NCBI GenBank assembly: GCA_036741775.1
Contig: DAINRQ010000016.1
Location: forward strand, 1-64,000
Length of the DNA: 64,000 nt
Direction: 5' to 3'
From: JAJKIV01 sp036741775
GTDB taxonomy: Bacteria; Gemmatimonadota; Gemmatimonadetes; Gemmatimonadales; Gemmatimonadaceae
This document shows, piece by piece, positions 8,700 to 18,061 of this stretch. Within the stretch, counting starts at the first letter, position 1; every line of letters begins with the position of its first letter. The notes under the pieces were generated by a model, which was given only the letters and a program-made list of their open reading frames with translations, had not been told where the DNA came from and ran no database searches. The position numbers were made by a program, and so were the translations under genes.

Positions 8700-11237
8700 A
8701 TGTTCGCCCTTGCTGCTCTGCTAGTGGTGTTCCCGCAACAGCCTGCCACCACTGCAATGCGAACGCAATCTGGCGTTGCGGTCGCCATCCGCGCGCCGGC
8801 CCCACCGACGATCGACGGGCGCAACGATGACGCCGCCTGGCGTGAGGCGCCGACGTTCTCCGAGTTCAGGCAGTTCGAACCCCGTCTGGACGTCGATCCG
8901 TCGTTCAAGACCGAGTTCCAGGTCTCGTACGACGAGAAGAATTTCTACGCGTTCGTCCGCTCGTACGATCCGCATCCGGACAGCATCATGCGCGCCCTCT
9001 CCCGGCGCGACGTCCGCGGTCCGTCCGATCAGGTCATTCTCCTCATCGATTCGTACGACGACAGGCGCACGGGGTTCGAGTTCGCCGTGAATCCCGACGG
9101 CGTGAAGCGTGACTACACCATCAGCAACGACACGGAGGAAGACGGGTCCTGGAACGGGATCTGGGACGTCGCGACGCTGATCGATTCACTCGGCTGGACG
9201 GCCGAGTTCCGGATTCCGCTGTCGCAGCTACGCTATGCGCCCGCGACGTCGCATGCGTTCGGATTCGGGGTGTGGCGTGACATCGAGCGATACCGCGAGC
9301 GCGTGTCGTGGCCGCTCTGGTTACCCACCCGGAACGGGCTCGCATCGCAGCTCGGCCGGCTCACGGGTCTTCAGGGTATCACGACCGCGCGCCGACTCGA
9401 GGTCACGCCATACGTCGTGACGAAGAACGTGCAGCGGTCCAGGCCTAACGCGCGATTCGAGCGTGCACAGGAGGTCACAGGTGGTGGCGATCTCAAGTTC
9501 GGCATCACGCCGAACATTACGCTCGATGCGACCGTGAACCCGGACTTCGGCCAGGTCGAGGCTGACCCGGCCGTGCTGAACTTGACAGCCTTCGAGACAT
9601 TTCTCTCCGAGCGTCGCCCGTTCTTCGTGGAGGGGACGGGCCTGTATCGCTTCCAGCTCAACTGTTACATCGTCGTCGATTGCAGCACGAACGAAGGGCT
9701 GTTCTACTCGCGTCGGATCGGGCGGTCACCGATCTTGCGCGACGAGTATGGTGACGCCGGGACGCCGACGTCGACGCCGATCGCGGCGGCGACGAAGCTC
9801 ACGGGGCGCACGCGCAGCGGGCTGTCGTTCGGCCTGCTCGACGCCGTGACGCCGCGCGTCCGGGGGGCGAATGACCTCACCGTCGAGCCAGCCGCGAACT
9901 ACGCCGTGCTGCGCGCGCAACAGGACCTGCGTGGCGGCGAGGGCGGCTTCAGCGTGATCGCCACGGCAGTCAACCGGTCGCTCGATGACGAGACTGCTCC
10001 GTACCTCCATCGAGCTGCCTACACGGCGGGGGCGACCTTTCGGAACCGCTTTCACAACGGACAGTACGAGCTCGCGGGGCAGTTCGCCGCGTCGCGCGTC
10101 ACCGGATCGCGCGAGGTGATCGCGCAGACCCAGCGCAACTCCACCCACTACTACCAGCAACCCGGCGACGACCTCGAGGTCGATCCGGAGCGCACGTCGC
10201 TGTCCGGTCACTCCGAACAGCTCAAGCTCGGCAAGTACGGCGGGGGCATCACGCGGTTCGAGACGAGCATCCTCAGGCAGTCGCCAGGCTTCGACGTCAA
10301 CGACATCGGCTTCCTCCGCCGCGCCGATATCCTCGACTGGAGCACGTGGGGCGCGCTGAGCTTTCGCAACGCACGCGGGATCTACCGGTGGGCGCAGGTG
10401 AACGGGAATTACTGGACGCACTGGAACACGTCCGGCCTCCGGCTGGAGAACGCGGTGAACTTCAACGGCCACATGGGACTGAAGAACAACTGGGACGTCC
10501 ACCTCGGCAGCACGGTCGCGAGCCTGACGGAGAGCTACTGCGATCGCTGTACGCGTGGCGGTCCACCGCTGCGTGACTCACGCGGCATCTTCCCGTGGGG
10601 CGGGTTCAACACCGACAGCCGGCGCACGATCTCCGGTGGGATGTGGGTGAACCTCCGCTTCGCGGACGAGGGCAGCACGCACGGGTCGACGCTGAGTCCG
10701 TACGTGAACATCAGGGTGTCGCCTCGCCTGCAGGCGAACTTCAGCGTTGACGTGTCACGCGACCGCAACAACACACAGTGGCACAGCAACGTCACGGACG
10801 ACGACGGCGCGACGCACCACACATTCGCGCGCATCAATCAGCGCACGATCTCCATGAGTACGCGATTGAACTACACGATCACGCCGGATCTGACGTTCGA
10901 GTTCTACGGTCAGCCGTTCGTCGCGTCGGGGAGGTACTCGGACTTCCGCGAGGTCAGCGACACGCCGGACGCCGAGGAGTACGACGACCGGTTCCGGCCG
11001 TACACGCCGCCCGACCTCGAGACGACGACCTTCAAACTGAGGCAGCTGCGCACGAATGCGGTGGCGCGGTGGGAGTATCGTCCCGGTTCGACGCTCTTCG
11101 TCGTGTGGGCGCATGGCCGTCAGGACGACTCGAACCGGAACCCGGGGCAGTCCTGGCGACGAGACTACCGCGAGCTGTTCGAGCTGCACCCCGACAACAC
11201 GTTTCTCGTCAAGATTGCGTATTGGGTGAATAGGTAA
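8700..11237 (+). CDS. DUF5916 outer-membrane protein with N-terminal CBM9-like domain
   Basis: Protein of 845 residues. A short signal peptide (MFALAALLVVFP) is followed by a carbohydrate-binding-family-9-like beta-sandwich at about 28-215 (PPTIDGRNDDAAWREAP, a typical opening). The rest is the DUF5916 beta-barrel region, recognisable from NPDFGQVEADPAVLNLTAFETFLSERRPFF-type sequence near residues 280-315 and the closing LFVVWAHGR...NTFLVKIAYWVNR. Proteins of this family are predicted outer-membrane barrels of unknown function, frequent in Gemmatimonadota and Bacteroidota. Upstream neighbours act on polysaccharide and peptidoglycan, so a role in glycan binding or uptake is plausible but unproven. 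It follows a strong hairpin, so it probably has its own promoter in 8580-8699. Confidence 0.88.
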   Translation: MFALAALLVVFPQQPATTAMRTQSGVAVAIRAPAPPTIDGRNDDAAWREAPTFSEFRQFEPRLDVDPSFKTEFQVSYDEKNFYAFVRSYDPHPDSIMRALSRRDVRGPSDQVILLIDSYDDRRTGFEFAVNPDGVKRDYTISNDTEEDGSWNGIWDVATLIDSLGWTAEFRIPLSQLRYAPATSHAFGFGVWRDIERYRERVSWPLWLPTRNGLASQLGRLTGLQGITTARRLEVTPYVVTKNVQRSRPNARFERAQEVTGGGDLKFGITPNITLDATVNPDFGQVEADPAVLNLTAFETFLSERRPFFVEGTGLYRFQLNCYIVVDCSTNEGLFYSRRIGRSPILRDEYGDAGTPTSTPIAAATKLTGRTRSGLSFGLLDAVTPRVRGANDLTVEPAANYAVLRAQQDLRGGEGGFSVIATAVNRSLDDETAPYLHRAAYTAGATFRNRFHNGQYELAGQFAASRVTGSREVIAQTQRNSTHYYQQPGDDLEVDPERTSLSGHSEQLKLGKYGGGITRFETSILRQSPGFDVNDIGFLRRADILDWSTWGALSFRNARGIYRWAQVNGNYWTHWNTSGLRLENAVNFNGHMGLKNNWDVHLGSTVASLTESYCDRCTRGGPPLRDSRGIFPWGGFNTDSRRTISGGMWVNLRFADEGSTHGSTLSPYVNIRVSPRLQANFSVDVSRDRNNTQWHSNVTDDDGATHHTFARINQRTISMSTRLNYTITPDLTFEFYGQPFVASGRYSDFREVSDTPDAEEYDDRFRPYTPPDLETTTFKLRQLRTNAVARWEYRPGSTLFVVWAHGRQDDSNRNPGQSWRRDYRELFELHPDNTFLVKIAYWVNR

Positions 11238-11241
11238 CGCT

Positions 11242-11286
11242 GCTGCCGCCCGAGTCATCTTCGTCATCCTGTTAATCCTGTCCATC
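11242..11286. repeat. dispersed repeat GTCATCTTCGTCATCCTG, copy 1
   Basis: A stretch starting GCTGCCGCCCGAGTCATCTT, with repeated ATCCTGT/TCCATC steps, begins 5 bp after the DUF5916 stop. The same sequence recurs at 44744-44790 with few changes. Both copies lie between convergent genes. The remainder of 11287-11375 shows nothing I recognise. Confidence 0.85.
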
Positions 11287-11375
11287 GCCTCCTGCCTTTC
11301 CCCGGCCTGGACGGCCGCGATGCTGACCTGGCGCGATGGCGCTCGGGCACGAACGCCCCGCAATCGAACGATGCG

Positions 11376-13226
11376 TTAGGACTCTGACCCCTGGCTCGGG
11401 TCCGCGAAAAAGTGATCGGAGTCGATGATCGGGACCCGGAGGCGCTCGGCGAGTGTTCGGTCGGCCTGCGAGCGTGCCACGATGAGTGACCAATCCAGCG
11501 CCACTCCAGCTCGGAGCGCGAAGTCGAGGATGGACCCGGGAATCGGTTTGCGGCACCAACAGATCGGCGGCCCGGCAGGGTGCGGGCAGCACGCGAGCTC
11601 GATCTCGAGCGCCTCGCGAACGCGCGCGAACTCCTCGTAGACCGAATCGAGTGTAAGTCGGCCGGCGCCGACATCGGGCCGCCACGCATGCGCGAACAGG
11701 AGCCAGCCGTCGCGCGCGTATCGCTCCAGTGTTCGGCGCCGATCGGATCGGATGATGGCGCCGTGTGGCTTGGCCGCATCCGAGCCCGGGCTGGCTTCCA
11801 CGAGGTCATCGTAGTCCAGCACGACTGCGCGAGCTGCACCATCCGACCTCGAAAGGCGACGCTCGAATGGATGCTCGTCCACCGTCTCGAATCCCTCATC
11901 GAGCACCGGCGGTTCTACGGAACGCTCGTAGCGGAACTGTGCATCCGGCCCGAAGTAGCGCGGATCGTCCTTCCCGCGCGTGCGGATCTCCTCGGGAGTG
12001 GGGAGTCTGCCATGAACCTCGATCATTCGCGCGATCGCGTTGATCTGGGCGTCCGCGATCCCTGTCGTCACCCACACGCATCGACCGGGAACGCCGTGCT
12101 CCCAGGCAGTCTCGATCACCTCGTTGCGCGATTTACGAGACGGATACGTGTTGTCCAGCACCCATCGACGCTCCCCGGCGGCGAGCCCCGCGTCGAGCGC
12201 GCGCGCGAGCTCGGAGAGCGAACCGCCGCGGGAGTCGCGGTTGAGACGCTGGTAGCCCGTCGCCTCCAGCTCGCGGGCGATCGTACTCTTGCCCGCGCCG
12301 GGCATCCCCATCACGAGAACGACATCACCGCTCGCGCCGCGTGGAGGACGACGCTCCGAGCGCGGCACCCGCAGGAGCCGGCCCGCGTAGCGAGCGTCGA
12401 GTCGAGCACGGTCGTCGCCGGTCAAGCGCACAGCACGGACCTTCGCGAGCGATCGTGCCGTGCTCTCCCGCGTCGCACCCGGGATGGGTGTCACGACCGG
12501 GCTCAGGTCGAGAAGCCACGCGAGGGCGATCTCCTCCGGGGTGGCCTCGTGACGTGCCGCGACTTCCGCCAGCAAGGGATCGCGCGCGATCCGCGTCACC
12601 CGTTCGCCGCCTAACGGGCGGTGCGCGATGAGACGAATGCCGTGGGCCCGGCAGTATTCGGCCACGCCGTTCCTGAGGTTCTCGTCGTCGAGGACCGACA
12701 GGCTCACCTGCACCGACGAGATCTCGGCGATGGCGCGCGCCGCTTCGATCTGACCGACCGTCACGTTGCAGAGCCCGATGCGCCGGATCTTCCCTTCGGC
12801 CTGCAGCGCGGCGAGCGTGCGGATGCTCGTCTCGAGCGGTGTCTTGGGGTCGACGACGTGCAGTTGGTACAGATCGATGACGTCGACGTCCAACGCTCGG
12901 CGACTCGCATCGCACGCGGCGCGAAGGCTCTTCGCCTTCCCGTCCGGCACCCATTTCCCGCCCGGCCTGCGCAGCCCGCCCTTGGTGGCGACGGTCACGG
13001 CCGATCGGTCGCCCCGCCAGGTCCGAAGCGCCGCCGCGATCAAACGCTCGTTATGTCCCGTCCCGCTGTCGTCGCGACAATACGAATCGGCCGTGTCGAG
13101 GAGTGTCGCGCCGGCGTCGAGCGCCGTTTGGATGACCGAAATCGACCGCCCATCATCGCGGTCGCTGGCGGTCGAAAGACGCATGCAGCCGAGGCCGATC
13201 CGCGGCTCCAATCTCGTAATCTTCAT
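11376..13226 (-). CDS. three-domain fusion: aldo/keto reductase, PNKP-like kinase, HAD phosphatase-like
   Basis: Protein of 616 residues. Residues 1-285 are an NADPH-dependent aldo/keto reductase with the tetrad D45, Y49, K82, H123. Residues 302-455 are a P-loop kinase (Walker A GMPGAGKS at 307-314) that resembles the kinase domain of eukaryotic PNKP, the enzyme that phosphorylates 5'-OH nucleic acid ends: it shares LNRDSRGG, VLDNTYPSRKSRNEV and DEGFETVDEHPF-like segments. Residues 465-616 resemble a HisB-N/GmhB HAD phosphatase: DYDD near 471 for the nucleophile pair, and a cysteine-rich zinc-loop pattern CCPHP...CWCRKPIPG near 546-564. The usual late GD motif is not evident, so phosphatase activity is uncertain. 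The gene stands alone between convergent and divergent neighbours. The joint role of the three domains is unknown to me. Confidence 0.85.
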   Translation of the reverse strand: MKITRLEPRIGLGCMRLSTASDRDDGRSISVIQTALDAGATLLDTADSYCRDDSGTGHNERLIAAALRTWRGDRSAVTVATKGGLRRPGGKWVPDGKAKSLRAACDASRRALDVDVIDLYQLHVVDPKTPLETSIRTLAALQAEGKIRRIGLCNVTVGQIEAARAIAEISSVQVSLSVLDDENLRNGVAEYCRAHGIRLIAHRPLGGERVTRIARDPLLAEVAARHEATPEEIALAWLLDLSPVVTPIPGATRESTARSLAKVRAVRLTGDDRARLDARYAGRLLRVPRSERRPPRGASGDVVLVMGMPGAGKSTIARELEATGYQRLNRDSRGGSLSELARALDAGLAAGERRWVLDNTYPSRKSRNEVIETAWEHGVPGRCVWVTTGIADAQINAIARMIEVHGRLPTPEEIRTRGKDDPRYFGPDAQFRYERSVEPPVLDEGFETVDEHPFERRLSRSDGAARAVVLDYDDLVEASPGSDAAKPHGAIIRSDRRRTLERYARDGWLLFAHAWRPDVGAGRLTLDSVYEEFARVREALEIELACCPHPAGPPICWCRKPIPGSILDFALRAGVALDWSLIVARSQADRTLAERLRVPIIDSDHFFADPSQGSES

Positions 13227-13317
13227 CGGGGTAACACGTTAGCCGTTCGAAGCCGGAAGCCACAGTGAGCGGGACCGACCGACTTGCATCCCGCACGAAC
13301 CCCGCACAAACCTTCGG

Positions 13318-13336
13318 CACCTCTAGGTGGTCTAAA
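13318..13336 (+). promoter_or_regulatory. putative PadR operator and -10 region
   Basis: CACCT-CT-AGGTG (13318-13329) is an inverted repeat, followed at once by TCTAAA (13331-13336), a possible -10 box only 5 nt before the PadR start codon. No convincing -35 is visible. The arrangement fits an autoregulated, possibly leaderless PadR transcript. Confidence 0.4.
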
Positions 13337-13341
13337 GGTCC

Positions 13342-13698
13342 ATGACAGGGAACAACCTGCCGTCGCGCTCCGAAGTCCTGCAGGGCACGCTCGAGATGCT
13401 CACGCTGAAGGCCCTCACGCTGCAGCCCATGCACGGATGGGGGATTTCGATCCGGCTTCGTCAGATGTCGGGCGAGGTCTTCGACGTCAACCAGGGATCG
13501 CTCTACCCGGCGTTGCAGCGAATGCTCCGGCGCGGGTTGATCCGTGCGTACTACGCGGACAGCGAGAACAATCGCAAGGCGCGCTACTACGAGATCACTC
13601 GGGAGGGGCGCCGCTACCTCGGTGAACAGGTCGCCGAGTGGGAGCAGTCATCGCGCGCAGTGAATCGCGTGCTGCGGTTCGCCCCGCAGGGAGGGTGA
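13342..13698 (+). CDS. PadR-family transcriptional regulator (ADOP partner)
   Basis: Protein of 118 residues. The PadR winged-helix signature is complete: LQGTLEMLTLKALTLQPMHGWGI, then DVNQGSLYPALQRMLRRGLI for helix 3 and wing, then ARYYEITREGRRYL. The short C-terminal helix makes it a PadR-s2 type. It ends 3 bp before the ADOP permease, the standard pairing in Acidobacteria and Gemmatimonadota, and so probably represses that operon until a ligand binds. The start ATG has only a very close purine run before it. Confidence 0.93.
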   Translation: MTGNNLPSRSEVLQGTLEMLTLKALTLQPMHGWGISIRLRQMSGEVFDVNQGSLYPALQRMLRRGLIRAYYADSENNRKARYYEITREGRRYLGEQVAEWEQSSRAVNRVLRFAPQGG

Positions 13699-13701
13699 CG
13701 G

Positions 13702-16398
13702 ATGGCGTGGTATCACGCACTCACGACCGCGTTCGACGCGCTGGTGCGGCGCCGTCGTGAAGAGCGGCGCATGGACGATGAGATGCGTTTCCACCTCGAG
13801 ATGGAGGCACGACGACTCGTGCGCGAAGAGAAGATGTCCGACGACGAGGCTGCCCTGGCCGCGAAGCGTGCGTTCGGGGGCGTGGAGCGATACAAGGACG
13901 CGGTGCGCGATGAGCGTGGGACGTCGTGGCTCGAGGATCTGGCGCAGGACGCGCGCTTCGCTATCAGAACGCTGAGACGACGTCCGGGGTTCACCACCGT
14001 CGCCTCGCTCACGCTCGCGTTGGGTATCGGTGCCAGTACCGCGCTCTTCGGCGTCGTGAAAGCGGTGCTGCTCGCGCCCCTTCCATACGGAAATTCGGAG
14101 GGGATCGCCGTGCTCTGGAGTGCCTGGAAAGGGTTCGACCAGACGTGGCTCTCCTACGACGAGTACGAGGGGTGGAAAGCGGACATCCCCGCGTTCGCGA
14201 GCGTGGGATTGTTCAGCACTGGCGCGGTGAATCTGACGGCCAACGACGAGTCGGAGCGTCTGCGTGCCGGGTTCATCGATCACCAGGTGCTTCCCGTTCT
14301 CGGCGTCGCGCCAGCGCTCGGCCGGAATTTCACCGCGGAGGAGGACGTCCCGAACGGGCCGGCCGTCATCCTGCTCAGCGACGACGTCTGGCAGCGACGG
14401 TTCGGCGCGGACCCGTCCATCGTCGGACGCAGCATCCAGGTGAATGGCCAGGCGCGCGTCGTGGTGGGAGTGATGCCTGCGGGCTTCCAGCTGCCGCACG
14501 ACTTCGGAGGCGGCGGGCCGACGCTCGCCTGGATCCCGCTAGGCACGACGGCCGAGCAGAACGGCGCCGTGCCGGGTCCGGCGTTCACGCAAGGTGGTGG
14601 GAACCACGGGTTCTACGCGGTCGCGCGGTTGCGGGCCGGAGCGACCGTCGAACAGGCCAACCGTCAGCTCGACGACCGCGTTGGGCAACTCGTGCGCGAC
14701 GGGACGTATCCGGCCGAGATGCAGTTCCGAGCGTTCGCCGTCGGCGTGGAAGATCAGGTAACGGGGCGGCTCGAGCCGGTCCTGCTCGTGGTCTTTGCCG
14801 CGGTCGGCTTCGTCCTGCTCATCGCGTGCGCGAACGTCGCCGGGCTGCTGCTCGTTCACGGGGAGCAGCGGCGGCGTGAGATGGCACTGCGCGTGGCGTT
14901 AGGCGCGGGCGGGCAGCGGCTCACGCGTCAGCTGCTCACCGAGACCGTGGTGCTGGCCGGGTTGGGCGCGGGGCTCGGTGTCGCGCTCGCGGCGGGCGGT
15001 GTCTGGCTCGTCCGGCATACCGCACCGGTCGCGCTCCCGCGTGTGGGCGAGACGCGGCTCGACCCCATTGTGCTCGCGTTCGCGTTGGGCGTCGGCGTGC
15101 TCGCGGCGCTCGTTGCGGGATTGCTCCCGGCGCTGCAGGCGAAGTCGGTCGCGCCGGGGGTCGAGCTTCGCGATGGCGGGCGCTCGGCGACGTCGGGGCC
15201 CGGTCGGCTGCGCTGGCGCCAGACGCTGGTGGCCATCGAGGTGGCGCTCGCGGTCGTGCTCGTGGTCGGCGCCGGACTCATGATCCGCAGTGTCGCGAAC
15301 CTGTTCGCCATCGACGCAGGCATTCGTCCGGACGGCGTGTTGACGATGCGTCTCTCCACGCCAGCGGCGTGGTACCCTGACTCGATACGCGTCACGGCGT
15401 TCCACGACGAGCTCCGGAGGCGGGTGGCTGCGCTTCCCGGGGTGAGCTCGGTGGGGCTCGTGCGTATCCTGCCGCTCGCGAGCGAGATGGGCGATTGGGG
15501 GCTTCAGGTCGAAGGGTACACGCCGCCAGCCAATCAGGGCACGCCTGGTGACTGGCAGGTCGTGACGCCGGGCTACTTCGAGGCCATGGGGCTCAAGCGC
15601 GTGCAGGGCCGTTTCTTCGACGAGCGCGACCAGATGGATGCACCGCCGGCGATGATCGTCAACCGGCGTTTCGTCGACCTGTATCTCCAGGGACGTGCCC
15701 CGCTCGGCACCCGGGTTCGGATCGGTGGCCAGGACGGCCGGCCGCAGTACACCATCGTTGGTGTGGTGGAAAACGTTCGCCACAACGGCCTGACGCGCGA
15801 GGTGAAGGCGCAGTTCTATGCGCCGCAACCGCAGTTCGCGACGAACCCCGGCAACACGACCCGAACGATGACGCTCGTCGTCCGCGGTACCGTGGATCCA
15901 CAGCAGCTCATCACCCCGGTGCGCGGGGTGATTCGCGAGCTCGATCCGCGGCTCCCGATCTCGGAGGTCCGCACGATGAACGAGGTGGTGGAACTGGCGA
16001 TCGCGGCGCCGCGTTTCGCGATGGAGCTTCTCGGGTTGTTCGGCGTGCTCGCGCTCGTGCTCTCGGCGATCGGGATCTTCGGCATCGTGGCGCAGGTGGT
16101 TGCGTCGCGCGCGCAGGAGTTCGGCATTCGCGCGGCACTAGGCGCGACGCCGCGCAACCTGGTGTTGCTGAGCCTCGGCACTGGCGTGCGCCAGGCGATG
16201 GCGGGACTCGTGATCGGCGTGGGCGCGGCGCTGCTGCTCACGCGCACGATGACCAGCATGCTGCACGGCGTGACGCCTAACGACCCGGTGACGTTTGCGG
16301 CGGTGGTGGTCGTGACGGCGCTGGTCGCGATCGGGGCCAGCCTGGTGCCGGCGCGGCGAGCGGCGCGGACCGACGTCGCGAAGGTCATGGCTGGTTGA
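13702..16398 (+). CDS. ADOP-class ABC permease with N-terminal prefix domain
   Basis: Protein of 898 residues. Residues 1-80 form the charged permease prefix domain (RRREERRMDDEMRFHLEME...AKRAFGGVERYKDAVRDER) seen in PadR-linked ADOPs. Two FtsX/MacB units follow, with TM segments near 90-115, 350-375, 400-430, 455-480, 510-535, 770-800, 825-845 and 855-880. It forms a two-gene operon with the PadR gene 3 bp upstream. No ATPase partner is adjacent. The substrate is unknown; the family is inferred to export hydrophobic compounds or peptides across the inner membrane. Confidence 0.92.
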   Translation: MAWYHALTTAFDALVRRRREERRMDDEMRFHLEMEARRLVREEKMSDDEAALAAKRAFGGVERYKDAVRDERGTSWLEDLAQDARFAIRTLRRRPGFTTVASLTLALGIGASTALFGVVKAVLLAPLPYGNSEGIAVLWSAWKGFDQTWLSYDEYEGWKADIPAFASVGLFSTGAVNLTANDESERLRAGFIDHQVLPVLGVAPALGRNFTAEEDVPNGPAVILLSDDVWQRRFGADPSIVGRSIQVNGQARVVVGVMPAGFQLPHDFGGGGPTLAWIPLGTTAEQNGAVPGPAFTQGGGNHGFYAVARLRAGATVEQANRQLDDRVGQLVRDGTYPAEMQFRAFAVGVEDQVTGRLEPVLLVVFAAVGFVLLIACANVAGLLLVHGEQRRREMALRVALGAGGQRLTRQLLTETVVLAGLGAGLGVALAAGGVWLVRHTAPVALPRVGETRLDPIVLAFALGVGVLAALVAGLLPALQAKSVAPGVELRDGGRSATSGPGRLRWRQTLVAIEVALAVVLVVGAGLMIRSVANLFAIDAGIRPDGVLTMRLSTPAAWYPDSIRVTAFHDELRRRVAALPGVSSVGLVRILPLASEMGDWGLQVEGYTPPANQGTPGDWQVVTPGYFEAMGLKRVQGRFFDERDQMDAPPAMIVNRRFVDLYLQGRAPLGTRVRIGGQDGRPQYTIVGVVENVRHNGLTREVKAQFYAPQPQFATNPGNTTRTMTLVVRGTVDPQQLITPVRGVIRELDPRLPISEVRTMNEVVELAIAAPRFAMELLGLFGVLALVLSAIGIFGIVAQVVASRAQEFGIRAALGATPRNLVLLSLGTGVRQAMAGLVIGVGAALLLTRTMTSMLHGVTPNDPVTFAAVVVVTALVAIGASLVPARRAARTDVAKVMAG

Positions 16399-16407
16399 TC
16401 CGCGTCG

Positions 16408-16435
16408 GCTGCGAGCTGGCAAGCCAGCTCGCAGC
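16408..16435. terminator. hairpin between convergent genes
   Basis: GCTGCGAGCTGGC (16408-16420) pairs perfectly with 16423-16435 across a 2-nt AA loop. There is no T-run, so intrinsic termination is only probable. It is placed between the convergent ADOP permease and MATE genes, where a bidirectional terminator is expected. Confidence 0.5.
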
Positions 16436-16475
16436 TGGCCTTCCAGCTCCGGGCTGTCGGGCTGTGCGCCGCCGC

Positions 16476-17939
16476 CTAACCTTTGTCGAGGTCGACCCGA
16501 ATCTTCCGCCACTCGCCCTGATTGAAGCGCAGCACACTCAACGCGCATCGCGTCGCGTGCCCCACCAGGATCGCGACCCAGATGTCGATCGGATCGAGCG
16601 TGCTCGTCTGCTGAATCACGAAGCAGATGCCGAGCGGCACGATGATCTGGGAGATGATCGAGATGTAGAGCGGGCTCTTCGTGTCGCCCGTGCCCTGCAG
16701 TCCGCCCGTGTACGTGAGCGCTATGGTAATGAAGATGCCAGAGATGCTCATCACGCGCAGCAGCTGCGCGCCGATCTCCAGGACCGCCGGGTCGTTCATG
16801 CCGAATACGCCGAGCAACTGGTGTGGCATGAGTAGGAAGAACGCGCCAATGATCGCCGCCCCTCCAACCCCGAATCGGGCGGCGACATGTACGGCCTTCT
16901 CCGCGCGCTCCGGATTGCCGGCACCGAGGTTCTGTCCGGCGATCGCGGCGGCAGCACCCATCAGGCCAACCGATGTCCAGGTGATGAGCGAGAAGAGCTG
17001 CGAGTACCCGACCGCGAACGCGGCCTGCGCCGCCGGCCCCTGAGCAACGGAGCCGATAAACGCGAGCATCAGCGTCCCACCCACGTTCATCGCAATGCCC
17101 TGAACGCCGGCAGGGAGACCGAAACGGAAGAGCGAGCGAATGATCGCCCAATCGGGACCATACCCCTGACCACGCGGGAACTTCACGACCCACGACCCGC
17201 CGAGCAGCTTCGCGAGGGCGTACACCATGACGACGCCCGACGCGATGCATGTGCCGATGGCCGCGCCCGCAGTCCCGAACGCGGGGATCGGCCCGAGCCC
17301 GCGAATGAACACGATGTTGAACACGAGGTTCAACACCGTGAGCGCGATGCCCAGGACCATCGGGGTTCGCGCGTCGCCCGCCGACCGCAACGCGCCGGAG
17401 AGCATGAAGAACACCATCATGCCGATGCTGCACAGGAACATGATGCGCAGGAACGGCAGGGCTTCGGCCTTCACGGCGGGCGCGGCGTTCACGAGATCGA
17501 GCAGCCACGGTGACGCGACGTACCCAATCGGCGCCATGACGAGCAGCGAGATCCCGGCCGCGGTCAGGAAGGCCTGGTACACGACGCGATCGACTCTGTC
17601 CTCGTCACCCGCGCCCGCGAATCGGGCCACCAGCACGCCCATCCCGATGAACAGAGACGAGATGAACGCGATGACGATCAGGAAGATCTGCCAGGCAACG
17701 CCGATGGCTGCATTTCCCGTGTAGCCAACGAGATGGCCCACGAGGACGTGGTCCACGATCCCCTGAAGGCCGCCGATGATGTTCGTGAGCATCGTTGGCC
17801 ACGCGATCTTCCACACCGCGGAACGAAGCGGACCCTCGATGATCGAGCGGTCGTAGCGTCGTCGTTCCGACGTCTTTGTGCGGGGCGTCTCCGCGGACGG
17901 CGCGGGGGCCGGCTTGGCGGGGGCGGTAACGTCAGTCAA
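16476..17939 (-). CDS. MATE-family multidrug/cation efflux transporter
   Basis: Protein of 487 residues with about 12 TM helices. The family core is visible: IAWPTMLTNIIGGLQGIVDHVLVG, then AWQIFLIVIAFISSLFIGMGVLVARFAGAGD, and GALRSAGDARTPM in the middle. MATE proteins export cationic compounds in exchange for Na+ or H+. About 40 proline/alanine-rich residues precede the first helix. The only in-frame start I find is TTG at 17939; no ATG or GTG precedes the first helix. The TAG stop is supplied by a GCCTAAC copy of the dispersed octamer family. Confidence 0.9.
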   Translation of the reverse strand: MTDVTAPAKPAPAPSAETPRTKTSERRRYDRSIIEGPLRSAVWKIAWPTMLTNIIGGLQGIVDHVLVGHLVGYTGNAAIGVAWQIFLIVIAFISSLFIGMGVLVARFAGAGDEDRVDRVVYQAFLTAAGISLLVMAPIGYVASPWLLDLVNAAPAVKAEALPFLRIMFLCSIGMMVFFMLSGALRSAGDARTPMVLGIALTVLNLVFNIVFIRGLGPIPAFGTAGAAIGTCIASGVVMVYALAKLLGGSWVVKFPRGQGYGPDWAIIRSLFRFGLPAGVQGIAMNVGGTLMLAFIGSVAQGPAAQAAFAVGYSQLFSLITWTSVGLMGAAAAIAGQNLGAGNPERAEKAVHVAARFGVGGAAIIGAFFLLMPHQLLGVFGMNDPAVLEIGAQLLRVMSISGIFITIALTYTGGLQGTGDTKSPLYISIISQIIVPLGICFVIQQTSTLDPIDIWVAILVGHATRCALSVLRFNQGEWRKIRVDLDKG

Positions 17940-18061
17940 TGGATGCGGCCGATTCGGTCTCGGGGGCAGCGACTCGGGCCCTGCAATCTAGCAACGACCA
18001 GCGGGGTCACGCCGGGGGCAATTCCCGCGACGGCCCAGGTTGACAGACGCCTGACGCGCTG

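Noticed and set aside
11381..11391. ACTCTGACCCC as a third copy of the GGGGTCAGAGT palindrome family
   Set aside because: Only 11 bp match, no second arm, and the sequence is coding for the end of the fusion protein; could be chance.
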